Positions 15,749 to 24,510 of a stretch of 64,000 nucleotides of DNA are shown here, in pieces. The notes beneath the pieces are model-generated. The model was not told the origin of the DNA. It did not search any database and saw only the letters and a list, made by a program, of their open reading frames with translations. A program made the position numbers and the translations under genes. Where the stretch lies: NCBI RefSeq assembly GCF_022568775.1, contig NZ_JAKZHW010000001.1:930001-994000 (forward strand), given 5' to 3'. Source of the stretch: Sphingomonas telluris. Lineage in GTDB: Bacteria; Pseudomonadota; Alphaproteobacteria; Sphingomonadales; Sphingomonadaceae. Each line of letters opens with the position of its first letter. The stretch's first letter is position 1.

Positions 15749-16900
15749 CTAGGCAGCCTGAACGCTTGCTGAGGCAAAGGCCGACGCGATCGCTTCCCGC
15801 AAAGGCTTGGCCTTGAAATTCGCGTCGTACGGGGTTCCGCGCTTCTTGAGCTTGTCCGGACGGGGATCAAACCCTTCGAGCCAGCTGTACCGGTCCACCA
15901 TTCCCCAAGCGAGAACGTCCTTGAGCTGCGGATAGCTGAGCATGATGTCGAGGTAGGCCTTGGCATAGTCCGCAACCATGCGATCGCGCTTCGCAACGTC
16001 CGACGGAGCCTTCCTGTCGTTCACGTCGAACTCGGTGATCAGCAGCTTGTAGCCCATGCCCACGACCTCATCCAGGAAGCGGCGCCAGGGCCCTTCGGCC
16101 TCGCTGACGAGCTCGGCCACAGTCAGGGGCTTCAGGATCCGAATGTGCGATTGAATGCCTAGCGCATCGACGGGCGTGCCGCGTTTGCGGAAACCCTCTA
16201 GCAATTTGAGCACGCCGCGCATGTGCGTTTCGTCCTCGCCGGTGCGCTCCCAACTCATGTAATCGTTGTAAACGAGCTGCGCGTGCGGCGCTTCGGCCTT
16301 CGCCGCATGGAACATGACGTCCAGCGTTCGCTCGTGACCGAGGGCTTTCGTTACGACAGTGTCGCGGATCTCGCCCGTTTCCGGCTGCACCGCCTCGTTG
16401 ACGACGTCGTAGGATGTGATGCGCGTTCCGTAGCGCCGGCAAACGGTGCGGACGTGCTCGGTTAGAAGCGCCTCCGCGGCCTCGGCGGGCTTCGCCCCGA
16501 AATCGTGAGCGACGAGCCACTTTGGGTACCATTTCTCCGGTAGCCAGAAGAGCGTGTGTCCCCGCAAGTCGAAACCATGACTCTTGGCGTAATCCGCGAT
16601 CGCATCCAGCTGTTTGAAGTCGAACGTCGTCGGGCCCGGACGCGTCCACTGCCACTTCAACTCGTTCTCCGGGACGAGCAGCGAGCATTCGCGCTCCAGG
16701 ATCGACGCGTATGCCGGGTTGGCGAAGCTCCCGCGATCGGCACCGGGCTTCCCCCACGCTACCGCGGAACCGAAGCGGCGGCCGCTTCTCTCGGCGAGCT
16801 TGGAAAGGCCATCAGCTTCGGCCGCAAGAACTGGCGAGCTGAACGAAGCAGCGAGACCGGCAGCAAGTCCGGAGGCGAGTACAGTCCTACGATCGAGCAA
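15749..16900 (-). CDS. GH10 endo-1,4-beta-xylanase
   Basis: 383-residue exported xylanase that cuts the xylan backbone by a retaining mechanism. The N-terminus (LDRRTVLASGLAAGL) has a twin-arginine-like signal ending near VLAAEA. The GH10 barrel holds acid/base Glu169 in DVVNEA and nucleophile Glu290 in ITEFDV. WQWTRPGP and the RGHTLFW motif are also typical. The gene starts with TTG preceded by CAGGAG at 8 bases. It is divergent from the GH67 alpha-glucuronidase gene, and a LacI-type operator lies between the two. As a single-domain enzyme without a carbohydrate-binding module, it probably acts in the periplasm on imported oligosaccharides. That location is an inference. Confidence 0.95.
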   Translation of the reverse strand: MLDRRTVLASGLAAGLAASFSSPVLAAEADGLSKLAERSGRRFGSAVAWGKPGADRGSFANPAYASILERECSLLVPENELKWQWTRPGPTTFDFKQLDAIADYAKSHGFDLRGHTLFWLPEKWYPKWLVAHDFGAKPAEAAEALLTEHVRTVCRRYGTRITSYDVVNEAVQPETGEIRDTVVTKALGHERTLDVMFHAAKAEAPHAQLVYNDYMSWERTGEDETHMRGVLKLLEGFRKRGTPVDALGIQSHIRILKPLTVAELVSEAEGPWRRFLDEVVGMGYKLLITEFDVNDRKAPSDVAKRDRMVADYAKAYLDIMLSYPQLKDVLAWGMVDRYSWLEGFDPRPDKLKKRGTPYDANFKAKPLREAIASAFASASVQAA

Positions 16901-16927
16901 TGAAACGCTCCTGCCCTTGATTTGCGG

Positions 16928-16941
16928 TGATAGCGCTAACA
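16928..16941. promoter_or_regulatory. LacI-type operator A (GH10/GH67 divergent region)
   Basis: TGATAGCGCTAACA, a near-perfect 14-bp palindrome. It matches six other sites at the heads of the island's operons and the known Caulobacter XylR-type operator (TGGTAGCGCTACCA). It sits between two divergent xylan genes. Confidence 0.85.
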
Positions 16942-16983
16942 GGCTGCGACAAATCTCTCAACGACTCCATAGATCGGATACGC

Positions 16984-19098
16984 GTGCGGGCAGTTTTCCT
17001 GTTGATTGTTGCGGCAGCATGCCAGGCGGCCGCGCCCGCTCGCGCCGAGGACGGCTACGATCTATGGCTCCGCTACAAACCGGTCGAGCCAAAGCTGCGT
17101 GCTGCTTACGCTCCCCTCACCCGCAACATCGTGATCGCGGAGTCGCCGACGCTCGATGCCGCCCGGACTGAACTGCAGCGGGGCATCGGTGGAATGCTGA
17201 GTGCTCAACTGCCGGTTTCCGAGACCGCCACGGACGGTTCTGTCCTCATCGGTACGCCGAAGTCGTCGAGGCTGATTGCCGATCTGCGGCTCCCGCTTAC
17301 GGGCCTCGGTCGCGAAGGCTTCGTGATCGAGAGCGCCCGCTTAGCCGGGCACGATGTCACGGTGATCGCTGCGAACGACGACGTCGGCGCACTGTACGGG
17401 ACCTTCGCGCTGTTGCGACGGATGCAGACCGGACAACTGCTGGATCACCTTGCGATGCGTGAGGCGCCCGCTTCCGGCCTTCGCCTTCTCAATCACTGGG
17501 ACAATCTCGACCGCACCGTGGAGCGCGGCTACGCGGGCTTCTCGCTGTGGGACTGGCACAAGCTGCCGCAATGGCGCGACCCGAGGTACACGGACTACGC
17601 GCGTGCCAATGCATCCGTCGGGATCAACGGTACGGTCCTGACGAACGTCAACGCCAACGCTCAGGTCCTGACGCCGCTATATCTGAAGAAAGTTGCAGCC
17701 CTCGCCGACACCTTCCGGCCCTGGGGCATTCGCGTTTACCTGACCGCTCGCTTCAGCGCCCCGATCGAGATCGGACACCTGAAAACTGCCGATCCACTCG
17801 CCCCCGAGGTGCGCGCATGGTGGCGAGCCAAGGCCGACGAGATTTACCGCGTGGTTCCGGACTTCGGCGGCTTGCTTGTGAAGGCGAATTCCGAAGGCCA
17901 GCCAGGGCCGCAGGAATACGGTCGCTCACACGCGGACGGCGCCAACATGCTTGCAGATGCAATGGCTCCTCATGGCGGCACGGTGATCTGGCGCGCGTTC
18001 GTCTACAATGCCAAGCCCGGCGAAGATCGAGCCAAGCAGGCCTACGAAGAATTCCATCCGCTGGACGGCCAGTTCCGTCCGAACGTGATGCTGCAGGTCA
18101 AGAACGGCCCTATCGATTTCCAGCCGCGCGAGCCGTTCCATCCGCTGTTCGGCCAGATGCCGAAGACGCCTGTCGTTCTAGAAGTGCAGATCACGAAGGA
18201 ATATCTTGGGTTCGCAACCCACCTCGCCTACCTCGGCACCATGTGGGAGGAGGTCCTGAGGGCCGACACCTGCTCGCCGAAATGCGGAACGCCGGTTTCC
18301 AGAACGATCGCCGGAATGGCGGGCGTTTCGAATATTGGGGCGGACCGCAACTGGACCGGCTCACAATTCGATCAAGCCAATTGGTACGCGTTCGGGCGAC
18401 TGGCCTGGAACCACGATATCGCCGCCCGCGACATCGCCGAAGAATGGGCGCGGATGACCTGGAGCAATAACGATTCGGTCGTGAAGCCAGTCGTCGGAAT
18501 GATGATGCAGTCGCGCCAGGCCGTGGTGAATTACATGACGCCGCTCGGGCTTCATCATTTGATGGCGACTGACCATCACTATGGACCAAGTCCGTGGGTG
18601 AACAACCTGAAGCGCGAGGATTGGAATCCGACTTACTTCCATCGTGCGGATGCGAAGGGCATCGGCTTCGACCGGACATCGACCGGTAGCAATGCCGTGT
18701 CGCAATACGCACCGCCGGTGCGGGATTGCTTCGCGAGGCTGAACTGCGTTTCAGATGACGATCTGCTCTGGTTTCATCACGTCCCATGGACGTACCGCAT
18801 GCGCTCAGGCCGCACCCTCTGGGACGAGCTGGTCGGCCGCTACGACCTCGGGGTCCAGCAGGTGCACGACATGCGGCGGACGTGGGACTCTCTCCGCAGC
18901 CGTATCGACGACGAGCGCTTCCAGCAGGTGGATGCTTTCCTCGGGATCCAGGAAGAGGAGGCCCAATGGTGGCGCGATGCGTCGGTCGCCTATTTCCAGA
19001 GCATTTCCAAGCGCCCGCTCCCGAAGGGTAGCAAGACGCCAGCTCATAGCCTCGATTATTACGAGGCGATCAGCCTCCCGTACGTTCCCGGCCACTAG
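16984..19098 (+). CDS. GH67 alpha-glucuronidase
   Basis: 704-residue enzyme from a GTG start. It removes 4-O-methylglucuronic acid from the non-reducing end of xylo-oligosaccharides, working after the GH10 xylanase. A signal peptide (MRAVFLLIVAAACQAAAPARA) predicts periplasmic location. The architecture is N-terminal alpha-beta domain to about 130, catalytic barrel to about 470 and a C-terminal helical domain. Diagnostic stretches are LNHWDNLDRTVERGYAG near 170 and MLQVKNGPIDFQPREPFHPL near 370. Length is normal for GH67. An in-frame GTG at 16927 would include the operator and remove the signal peptide's N-terminal position, so the start at 16984 is preferred. No strong Shine-Dalgarno sequence precedes it. 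Confidence 0.92.
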   Translation: MRAVFLLIVAAACQAAAPARAEDGYDLWLRYKPVEPKLRAAYAPLTRNIVIAESPTLDAARTELQRGIGGMLSAQLPVSETATDGSVLIGTPKSSRLIADLRLPLTGLGREGFVIESARLAGHDVTVIAANDDVGALYGTFALLRRMQTGQLLDHLAMREAPASGLRLLNHWDNLDRTVERGYAGFSLWDWHKLPQWRDPRYTDYARANASVGINGTVLTNVNANAQVLTPLYLKKVAALADTFRPWGIRVYLTARFSAPIEIGHLKTADPLAPEVRAWWRAKADEIYRVVPDFGGLLVKANSEGQPGPQEYGRSHADGANMLADAMAPHGGTVIWRAFVYNAKPGEDRAKQAYEEFHPLDGQFRPNVMLQVKNGPIDFQPREPFHPLFGQMPKTPVVLEVQITKEYLGFATHLAYLGTMWEEVLRADTCSPKCGTPVSRTIAGMAGVSNIGADRNWTGSQFDQANWYAFGRLAWNHDIAARDIAEEWARMTWSNNDSVVKPVVGMMMQSRQAVVNYMTPLGLHHLMATDHHYGPSPWVNNLKREDWNPTYFHRADAKGIGFDRTSTGSNAVSQYAPPVRDCFARLNCVSDDDLLWFHHVPWTYRMRSGRTLWDELVGRYDLGVQQVHDMRRTWDSLRSRIDDERFQQVDAFLGIQEEEAQWWRDASVAYFQSISKRPLPKGSKTPAHSLDYYEAISLPYVPGH

Positions 19099-19115
19099 GT
19101 CACATTGAGCACATA

Positions 19116-19145
19116 AAAAGAGCCCCTCCGCTTAGGAGGGGCTCT
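19116..19145 (-). terminator. Terminator for the TonB receptor gene, shared between convergent genes
   Basis: Perfect 11-bp stem (AGAGCCCCTCC and complement, 19119-19129 with 19135-19145) and a 5-base loop. On the minus strand the stem is followed by five T. It lies between the convergent GH67 and receptor stops. Read on the plus strand the T-run is absent. Confidence 0.85.
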
Positions 19146-19165
19146 GAGGTGTTCTGTGCCTTTCC

Positions 19166-22100
19166 TTAGCCGCGCTCTGGCGCCGGTGGTGGCGGCGGAG
19201 GCGGTGGAGGTGGCGCCGGGCAAGCATCCGTCGCCAGGATCACCGACCCATCGGCGCAGGTCTGCGTCGCGGGGGGTGCCGGAGGCGGCGGGGGCGGAGC
19301 CGGCGGGGCTTCCACCGGCGCTGCTGCCGGGGGCGGCGAGAAGGTGCCGCGAACGATGAACGAGAAACGCCGGTCGTTCATGAAGTACGACCGCGGCCCA
19401 AGCAGGCCCGTCGTCGTGAACTGCTGCAGCGTCTTCGTGACTTCGTTCGTCAGGTTCACAGCCTGGACGCCGACCTTCAGGTCCTTTGTGATCGAGAAGA
19501 ACGCAGAGGCATCCAGCTGACCCGTCTTGTCGTTGAAGATCGGATCGTACGGGAAGATGACGTCCGCCGCGGTCAGCAGGAACTTCGACCGCCAGTTGTA
19601 CGCAAGACGAAGCGACACCGGTCCCTTTTCGTAGAAGCCTTCGATGTTCACGTTGTGCTTCGACAATTGCTCGAGCGGCAGGTTGCCGGAGACGCCGCCC
19701 GGAGGCGTGTTCACCGGAGCACCACCGTTGAGCATCGAGTTCGGAAGGCCCTTGCTCTTGATGTACGTGTAGTTGGCGTTGAGGCCGAAACCACTCAGGA
19801 AGCCCGGCAGGAAGTCGTAGGTCTGCTGGTATGCCAGCTCGAAGCCCTTGACCTTCCCGTTACCATCGAAGTTGGCGGGACCACGGACGATGACCGTCTG
19901 CGTGACACCGTTGCTCTCGATCTCACGCTGCGTAACGTTCTGGAAGAAGAAGTTATGGATCGTCTTGTAGAACGCGTTGAACGTCAGCGAGCCAACCCGC
20001 GCAAAGTACCATTCGAGGCTGGCGTCGAAATTCTTCGAGATTGCCGGCTTCAGGAACGGATTGCCTGCCGTTGCAGTCAGCTGGAATCCGGCACTCGTGT
20101 CGGATCCTACCGTCAGGAAGTTGCGAATATTCGCCATTTCCGGACGGGCGAGGTTCTTGGACGCCGCGAAACGAAGGATCAGGTCCCGGGTCAGGCCGAA
20201 CTTCAGGTTCAGGCTCGGCAGCCAGTAGCTGTAATCGTTCTTGGCGTCATCCTCGACAGTTTCACCGGTCGCCCAATTCTGTAGCGCGACGTATCCGGCT
20301 TCGCCGAGCTCGCAGACGCCCGTCGGCGGCACCTGCGGCGCAGGTGGCGGCGGAATTGCGCACCGCTCGTCAAACGGCAACGAGATGCCGAGCGCGGATT
20401 GCGACGGAACGCCGATCGACCCCAGCGAACCCACCTTCGTCGACACGTAACGGATGCCGATGTTACCATCGAGCCGCACGTTGCCGAAGATCGGATCGTC
20501 AGAGCCGAAGTTCAGCATCGCGTAGGCGGCCTTGTTCGTTTCGCTGACTTCCTGGATTTCACTCGGAAGGAAGAGCGTTCCCGGTACCACGCCAGGACGG
20601 TTCGCGAGCGAGTTCCAGCTGGTCGCTGTGCCGCCGTTGGCCGCACCCGCCGACTGGACGCTCTCGAAGAAATCGATCGCTTGCTGATAGCCGTCGATCA
20701 GGTTCCCGCCGTAGTAGTTCGCAGTGGGCGGCTGGGTCGTGTCCCCGCGGAAGAAATTGTCGAACTCGTACTGCTTGACGTTGCTTCCGCCCATCTGGTC
20801 CATGAAGACTGCGGTGCTCCACACCTCGGACAGCGAACCCCAGTTGTACGTGCTGTACTTCACCGTCTGGTCGCGGTCCGCGTAGCGAGCGCCGAACTTC
20901 GCGCGCCGCAGGAAGGGCACGTCATCGAGGAAGTTGTAGGTGACGTCGCCACGGAACGCCCATTCGTTACCACGGCTGTGTTCGGCGTGATCCATCGCCG
21001 CACGCCAGAACGTGTAGCGTGGATTGCTGAAATATTCCTCGTCCGAAGCGCCAGCCAGATCCGGCGAAGTCGGGCTGCCGAGATTCAGAGGCTTGTGCGG
21101 AATGACATCCGGAGTGCCGTTGAGGTCGACTTCCTGATCGGCGAACAGTGAGCCGAAGACACTGACGTCGAGGTTGTCGTGCTTCGCCTTCACGCGCTGC
21201 GCATCGACATTGAACGACCAGTGATCGTCGATGTTGTATTTGAAGTTAACGCCGAGGTCGGTGACCTTGTTGTCGTCATCCACCTGGCGACGAGCCAGCG
21301 AGTGCTGCATGCCGCCGACCGGGACGCGGTCGCCCACGACCTGCGTGCCCCAACCCGCGCCATACGGGCTGCCGCGCCAGCCGCCCGTCGGGACGGTGAT
21401 GTAGCCGCTCTCGAAAACGCCATCGTCGTTATACTGGTAATTCTCGAATTCACCCACCGGGCACTCCGCGCGAGTAGTGCCGCCCGGACCATTGGTGTTC
21501 GGCAAGCAGCCCGCCGGATAGGTGTTGTATTCCGACAGGTCCGGAGCTGCCTCGAACGTGTGCTCGCCCCACTTTTGGCTTGCATGCGAATGCAGGCCCT
21601 GCACCGTCAGCAATGCGCGGCGGTCGACGCTTTCCCACTGAAACGCGCCGGCGATGCCAGTACGCTCACGGTTGAAATCCTGCGTACGGAACTGTCCACC
21701 CAACGGTGCATATGCAAGCGCAAGCGGATCCGCGAAGCCGTCGCTGCCCGGGGTGCTCGCGGTGCCACATGCCGAACCGCCAGGAGGCAGGGTCGTCGTG
21801 TCCGTGTCGCCCGGAAGCGGGTTGCGGCAGGTCGGCGGACCGTTGTTCGCGCCCGGGACCAGCGTGTTGTCACGCGCCTGGAAGTTCGTGATCTGCAGGC
21901 CGTCTGCGCGGCTGAAGACCTGCGAATAGGAGAATGCACCCAGCAAACCGACGCGGCCGATGCCCGTATCCCAGGTGTTGCTGGCGAGGATCGATCCGAC
22001 CGGCGACCACTTCTCGGCAAGGTCGCTGTAGTTTGCCTCGAGGTCGAAACCGACGTGCAGGCCCTTGTTATCGAACGGCAGGCGCAGGTTCATGTTCACC

Positions 22101-22759
22101 GCGCCCGAGAGCCCGCCCTCGATCAGGTCGGCAGTCGAGTTCTTGTAGACCTCGACGGAGCCGAGGAGCTCGGCGGGCACGTCGGAGAAGTTGATGGCCT
22201 GGCCGCCGACGCCGGTGGAGAAAGTGTCACGTCCGTTGAATTCGGAACGGACGAAGCTGAGGCCGCGAATCTGAACGCCCGAGCCTTCGACCGAAAAGTG
22301 ATCGGGGTCGTTCGAACCGGCGAAGCGGTTGATTGAAACGCCCGGAACGCGCTGCAGCGCTTCGGTTACCGAACGGTCAGGCAGCGCGCCGATGTCTTGC
22401 GCCGTGATGGCGTCAACAACGGTGTCCGCGTTGCGCTTGATCGACTGGGAATTCGCAAGGCTGGCCCGGATGCCGGTGACAACGATCGTGCCGCTGTCGC
22501 TCGTCGCTTCCTCTGGGTTCGTCGTGTTCGAGATGCCGCCCGTCTGGCTATCATCATCCTCGGTTGCCTGACCGGTAACCGCGACCATGCCGGGTTGAGT
22601 AGTCGTCGCTGTAGCGGAGCTATCCGTCGTAGCGGGAGCCGTCTGCGCGTAAGCAGGTGCAATACCGAATACACACATCGCCAGTGCGGACACGCCGCAG
22701 CGAAGTGAAATACCGACGCCAAATTGCTGACGAGTGCTGACCGTATCCGGTGAAGCCAT
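19166..22759 (-). CDS. TonB-dependent outer-membrane receptor with C-terminal proline/cysteine tail
   Basis: 1197 residues, the likely uptake channel for xylo-oligosaccharides. A signal peptide ends near AYAQ and is followed by an N-terminal extension and a TonB-box-like TIVVTGIR. The plug is near residues 95-210, with TALQRVPGVSINRF-type sequence and VQIRGLSFVRSEFNGRD. A 22-strand barrel closes with RRFSFIVRGTF at about 1140. A 57-residue tail then follows, with two poly-proline blocks flanking CADGSVILATDAC, which is unusual for this family. The ATG at 22759 has GGGGGAG upstream. A perfect operator (22774-22787) abuts the leader. Size and sequence type match the carbohydrate receptors often found next to tryptophan-halogenase genes in sphingomonads and Caulobacter. 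Confidence 0.93.
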   Translation of the reverse strand: MASPDTVSTRQQFGVGISLRCGVSALAMCVFGIAPAYAQTAPATTDSSATATTTQPGMVAVTGQATEDDDSQTGGISNTTNPEEATSDSGTIVVTGIRASLANSQSIKRNADTVVDAITAQDIGALPDRSVTEALQRVPGVSINRFAGSNDPDHFSVEGSGVQIRGLSFVRSEFNGRDTFSTGVGGQAINFSDVPAELLGSVEVYKNSTADLIEGGLSGAVNMNLRLPFDNKGLHVGFDLEANYSDLAEKWSPVGSILASNTWDTGIGRVGLLGAFSYSQVFSRADGLQITNFQARDNTLVPGANNGPPTCRNPLPGDTDTTTLPPGGSACGTASTPGSDGFADPLALAYAPLGGQFRTQDFNRERTGIAGAFQWESVDRRALLTVQGLHSHASQKWGEHTFEAAPDLSEYNTYPAGCLPNTNGPGGTTRAECPVGEFENYQYNDDGVFESGYITVPTGGWRGSPYGAGWGTQVVGDRVPVGGMQHSLARRQVDDDNKVTDLGVNFKYNIDDHWSFNVDAQRVKAKHDNLDVSVFGSLFADQEVDLNGTPDVIPHKPLNLGSPTSPDLAGASDEEYFSNPRYTFWRAAMDHAEHSRGNEWAFRGDVTYNFLDDVPFLRRAKFGARYADRDQTVKYSTYNWGSLSEVWSTAVFMDQMGGSNVKQYEFDNFFRGDTTQPPTANYYGGNLIDGYQQAIDFFESVQSAGAANGGTATSWNSLANRPGVVPGTLFLPSEIQEVSETNKAAYAMLNFGSDDPIFGNVRLDGNIGIRYVSTKVGSLGSIGVPSQSALGISLPFDERCAIPPPPAPQVPPTGVCELGEAGYVALQNWATGETVEDDAKNDYSYWLPSLNLKFGLTRDLILRFAASKNLARPEMANIRNFLTVGSDTSAGFQLTATAGNPFLKPAISKNFDASLEWYFARVGSLTFNAFYKTIHNFFFQNVTQREIESNGVTQTVIVRGPANFDGNGKVKGFELAYQQTYDFLPGFLSGFGLNANYTYIKSKGLPNSMLNGGAPVNTPPGGVSGNLPLEQLSKHNVNIEGFYEKGPVSLRLAYNWRSKFLLTAADVIFPYDPIFNDKTGQLDASAFFSITKDLKVGVQAVNLTNEVTKTLQQFTTTGLLGPRSYFMNDRRFSFIVRGTFSPPPAAAPVEAPPAPPPPPPAPPATQTCADGSVILATDACPAPPPPPPPPPPAPERG

Positions 22760-22773
22760 ACTCTCCCCCTTAA

Positions 22774-22787
22774 TGTTAGCGCTAACA
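22774..22787. promoter_or_regulatory. LacI-type operator B (TonB receptor)
   Basis: TGTTAGCGCTAACA, a perfect 14-bp palindrome 14 bases upstream of the receptor ATG. It sits immediately before that gene's Shine-Dalgarno sequence, in a position to block transcription. Confidence 0.9.
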
Positions 22788-22835
22788 ACGACCAGCGCTT
22801 CTGTCTCTCCGATGACGAAGTTATGACGAGCAGAA

Positions 22836-22861
22836 TGTAACAAGCAAGGGGCTTTGTTACA
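22836..22861. promoter_or_regulatory. Second palindrome upstream of the TonB receptor, regulator unknown
   Basis: Perfect 8-bp inverted arms TGTAACAA and TTGTTACA separated by 10 bases. The motif is unlike the LacI-type sites. It lies about 80 bases upstream of the receptor start, where an activator or second repressor could bind. It could also form a weak hairpin. Confidence 0.4.
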
Positions 22862-22955
22862 GTTCGTCGTCGCTGTGCTGAATCTGCAACAACACGGGTT
22901 ATAAGCGGTGATGTTGTCGTGATTTCTCGGTGGGTTACGGCGTGAGACAGGAAAA

Positions 22956-22985
22956 TTGACCGAACGGGAAACGCGCGCCTAGAAC
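22956..22985 (+). promoter_or_regulatory. Predicted promoter of the halogenase-glycosidase operon
   Basis: TTGACC (22956-22961), 18-base spacer, TAGAAC (22980-22985). Transcription would start near 22992, about 10 bases before the ATG at 23002. Operator C then lies just downstream of the start point. Confidence 0.5.
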
Positions 22986-23001
22986 CCTTTGTGGGGAAGG
23001 C

Positions 23002-24510
23002 ATGTTAGCGCAAACATCTCTCAATGTGGTTGTGGTCGGCGGGGGCACTGCCGGATGGATGACGGCTGCCGCCTTGGCGAAGCTTCTTCCCAACGCCTGC
23101 AATATCCACCTCGTGGAATCCGAGGAAATTGGCATCGTCGGCGTCGGCGAAGCCACCCTCCCCCATATCCGCTCGTTCAACGAGAGGCTGGGTATTCGCG
23201 AAGCCGAATTCATGGCGCGCACGCGAGCGACCTTCAAACTCGGAATCGACTTCGAGAATTGGGGACGCATCGGCGATCGCTACATCCACCCGTTCGGCAC
23301 ATTCGGCCGCGGCCAGGGTGAAGTAGACTTCCACCAATATTGGCTGCGTATGCTCCACGAAGGCCGACCGGTCGACGAACTGGAGCGCTATTCGATGGCG
23401 TGCATGATGGCCCGCCTCGGCAAGTTCGCCCTGCCCTCTCAGGATCCGGCGGACGTCACCTCGACCTTCAACTACGCCTATCAATTCGACGCGACCCTGT
23501 ACGCACCGTTCCTGCGCTCGATCGCCGAAGGGCTCGGCGCCAAGCGCACGGAAGGCCGCATCGTCGACGTCGAGCTGGATGGCGAGACGGGCAACATCCG
23601 TGCGGTGAAGCTGTCGAGCGGCGAACGCATCGAAGGCGACCTGTTCATCGACTGCTCGGGCTTCGTGGCGTTGCTGATCGGCAAGGCCTTGAACGAACCC
23701 TTCCAGGATTGGTCGAAGTGGCTCCCATGCGACCGCGCGGTCGCCATGCCCTGCCGCACCGAAACCGCAGTCACTCCTTATACGGGAGTCATCGCAATGG
23801 AGGCCGGCTGGCGGTGGCGCATCCCGCTGCAGCATCGCACCGGAAACGGATACGTACACTCCAGCGCTTTCATCGACGAGCAGAGCGCGACGGACGCGCT
23901 CGTTGCGGCGGTCGAAGGCGAAAAGATCGCCGAACCCAGAGTGCTGCGTTTCAAGGCTGGGCGACGCGAGCGGAGCTGGGTGAAGAATTGCGTCGCCATC
24001 GGTCTGGCCAGCGGCTTCCTCGAGCCGCTCGAGTCGACCAGCATCTATCTCATACAGGCGGCAATCACCGCGCTTCTGGAGCTCTTTCCCGAGAAGGATA
24101 TCGCCGACGCCGACCGCGACGAATTCAATCGCGTGATCGATTTGGAATATGACCGCATCCGCGACTTCCTGATCCTGCACTATCACGCGACGGAGCGCAC
24201 GGACTCGGAGTTTTGGAATTACACGCGGACAATGGTGATCCCGGACTCTCTCGCCGAGAAGCTGGAGCTGTTCCGCCGCCGCGGCCGCGTCGTGAAGTAC
24301 CGTGAGGGCGTGTTTCTCGAAGCGAGCTGGATCGCGGTTTATCTCGGGCAGCGCATCTATCCCGAAGACCACGACCTGCGCGCAGACCTGCCGAACCCCG
24401 ACGCGCTCCAGAAAGGCATGGAAAGCTTCAAGGGCGAAGTCATTATCGCGGCTGAGTCCATGCCGGATCATCTCGGGATGATCGCTCAATATTGTCCGAT
24501 GGCGGCATGA
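23002..24510 (+). CDS. Tryptophan halogenase family FAD-dependent protein 1
   Basis: 502 residues in the flavin-dependent halogenase family, which uses FADH2, oxygen and halide to halogenate aromatic substrates. The FAD motif VVVGGGTAGWM is at 10-20. Lys79 (ATFKLG) falls exactly at the position of the catalytic lysine of PrnA/RebH. The family WxWxIP motif is present as GWRWRIPLQHR, and the conserved Glu is in FLEPLESTSI. The chemistry is therefore plausibly intact, but members located beside TonB receptors have no proven substrate. The ATG contains a LacI-type operator (TGTTAGCGCAAACA), and GGGGAAGG precedes it. It is first of seven co-directional genes, with an ATGA overlap to the next. Confidence 0.9.
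   Translation: MLAQTSLNVVVVGGGTAGWMTAAALAKLLPNACNIHLVESEEIGIVGVGEATLPHIRSFNERLGIREAEFMARTRATFKLGIDFENWGRIGDRYIHPFGTFGRGQGEVDFHQYWLRMLHEGRPVDELERYSMACMMARLGKFALPSQDPADVTSTFNYAYQFDATLYAPFLRSIAEGLGAKRTEGRIVDVELDGETGNIRAVKLSSGERIEGDLFIDCSGFVALLIGKALNEPFQDWSKWLPCDRAVAMPCRTETAVTPYTGVIAMEAGWRWRIPLQHRTGNGYVHSSAFIDEQSATDALVAAVEGEKIAEPRVLRFKAGRRERSWVKNCVAIGLASGFLEPLESTSIYLIQAAITALLELFPEKDIADADRDEFNRVIDLEYDRIRDFLILHYHATERTDSEFWNYTRTMVIPDSLAEKLELFRRRGRVVKYREGVFLEASWIAVYLGQRIYPEDHDLRADLPNPDALQKGMESFKGEVIIAAESMPDHLGMIAQYCPMAA
23003..23016. promoter_or_regulatory. LacI-type operator C overlapping a start codon
   Basis: TGTTAGCGCAAACA, one mismatch from the palindrome of operator B. It begins on the second base of the halogenase 1 start codon and lies at about +11 to +25 from the predicted transcription start. 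A repressor bound here would block elongation. Confidence 0.6.

Noticed and set aside
16927..16983. Upstream GTG start for the GH67 gene
   Set aside because: It would put operator A into the coding region and bury the signal peptide. The GTG at 16984 gives a normal signal sequence.
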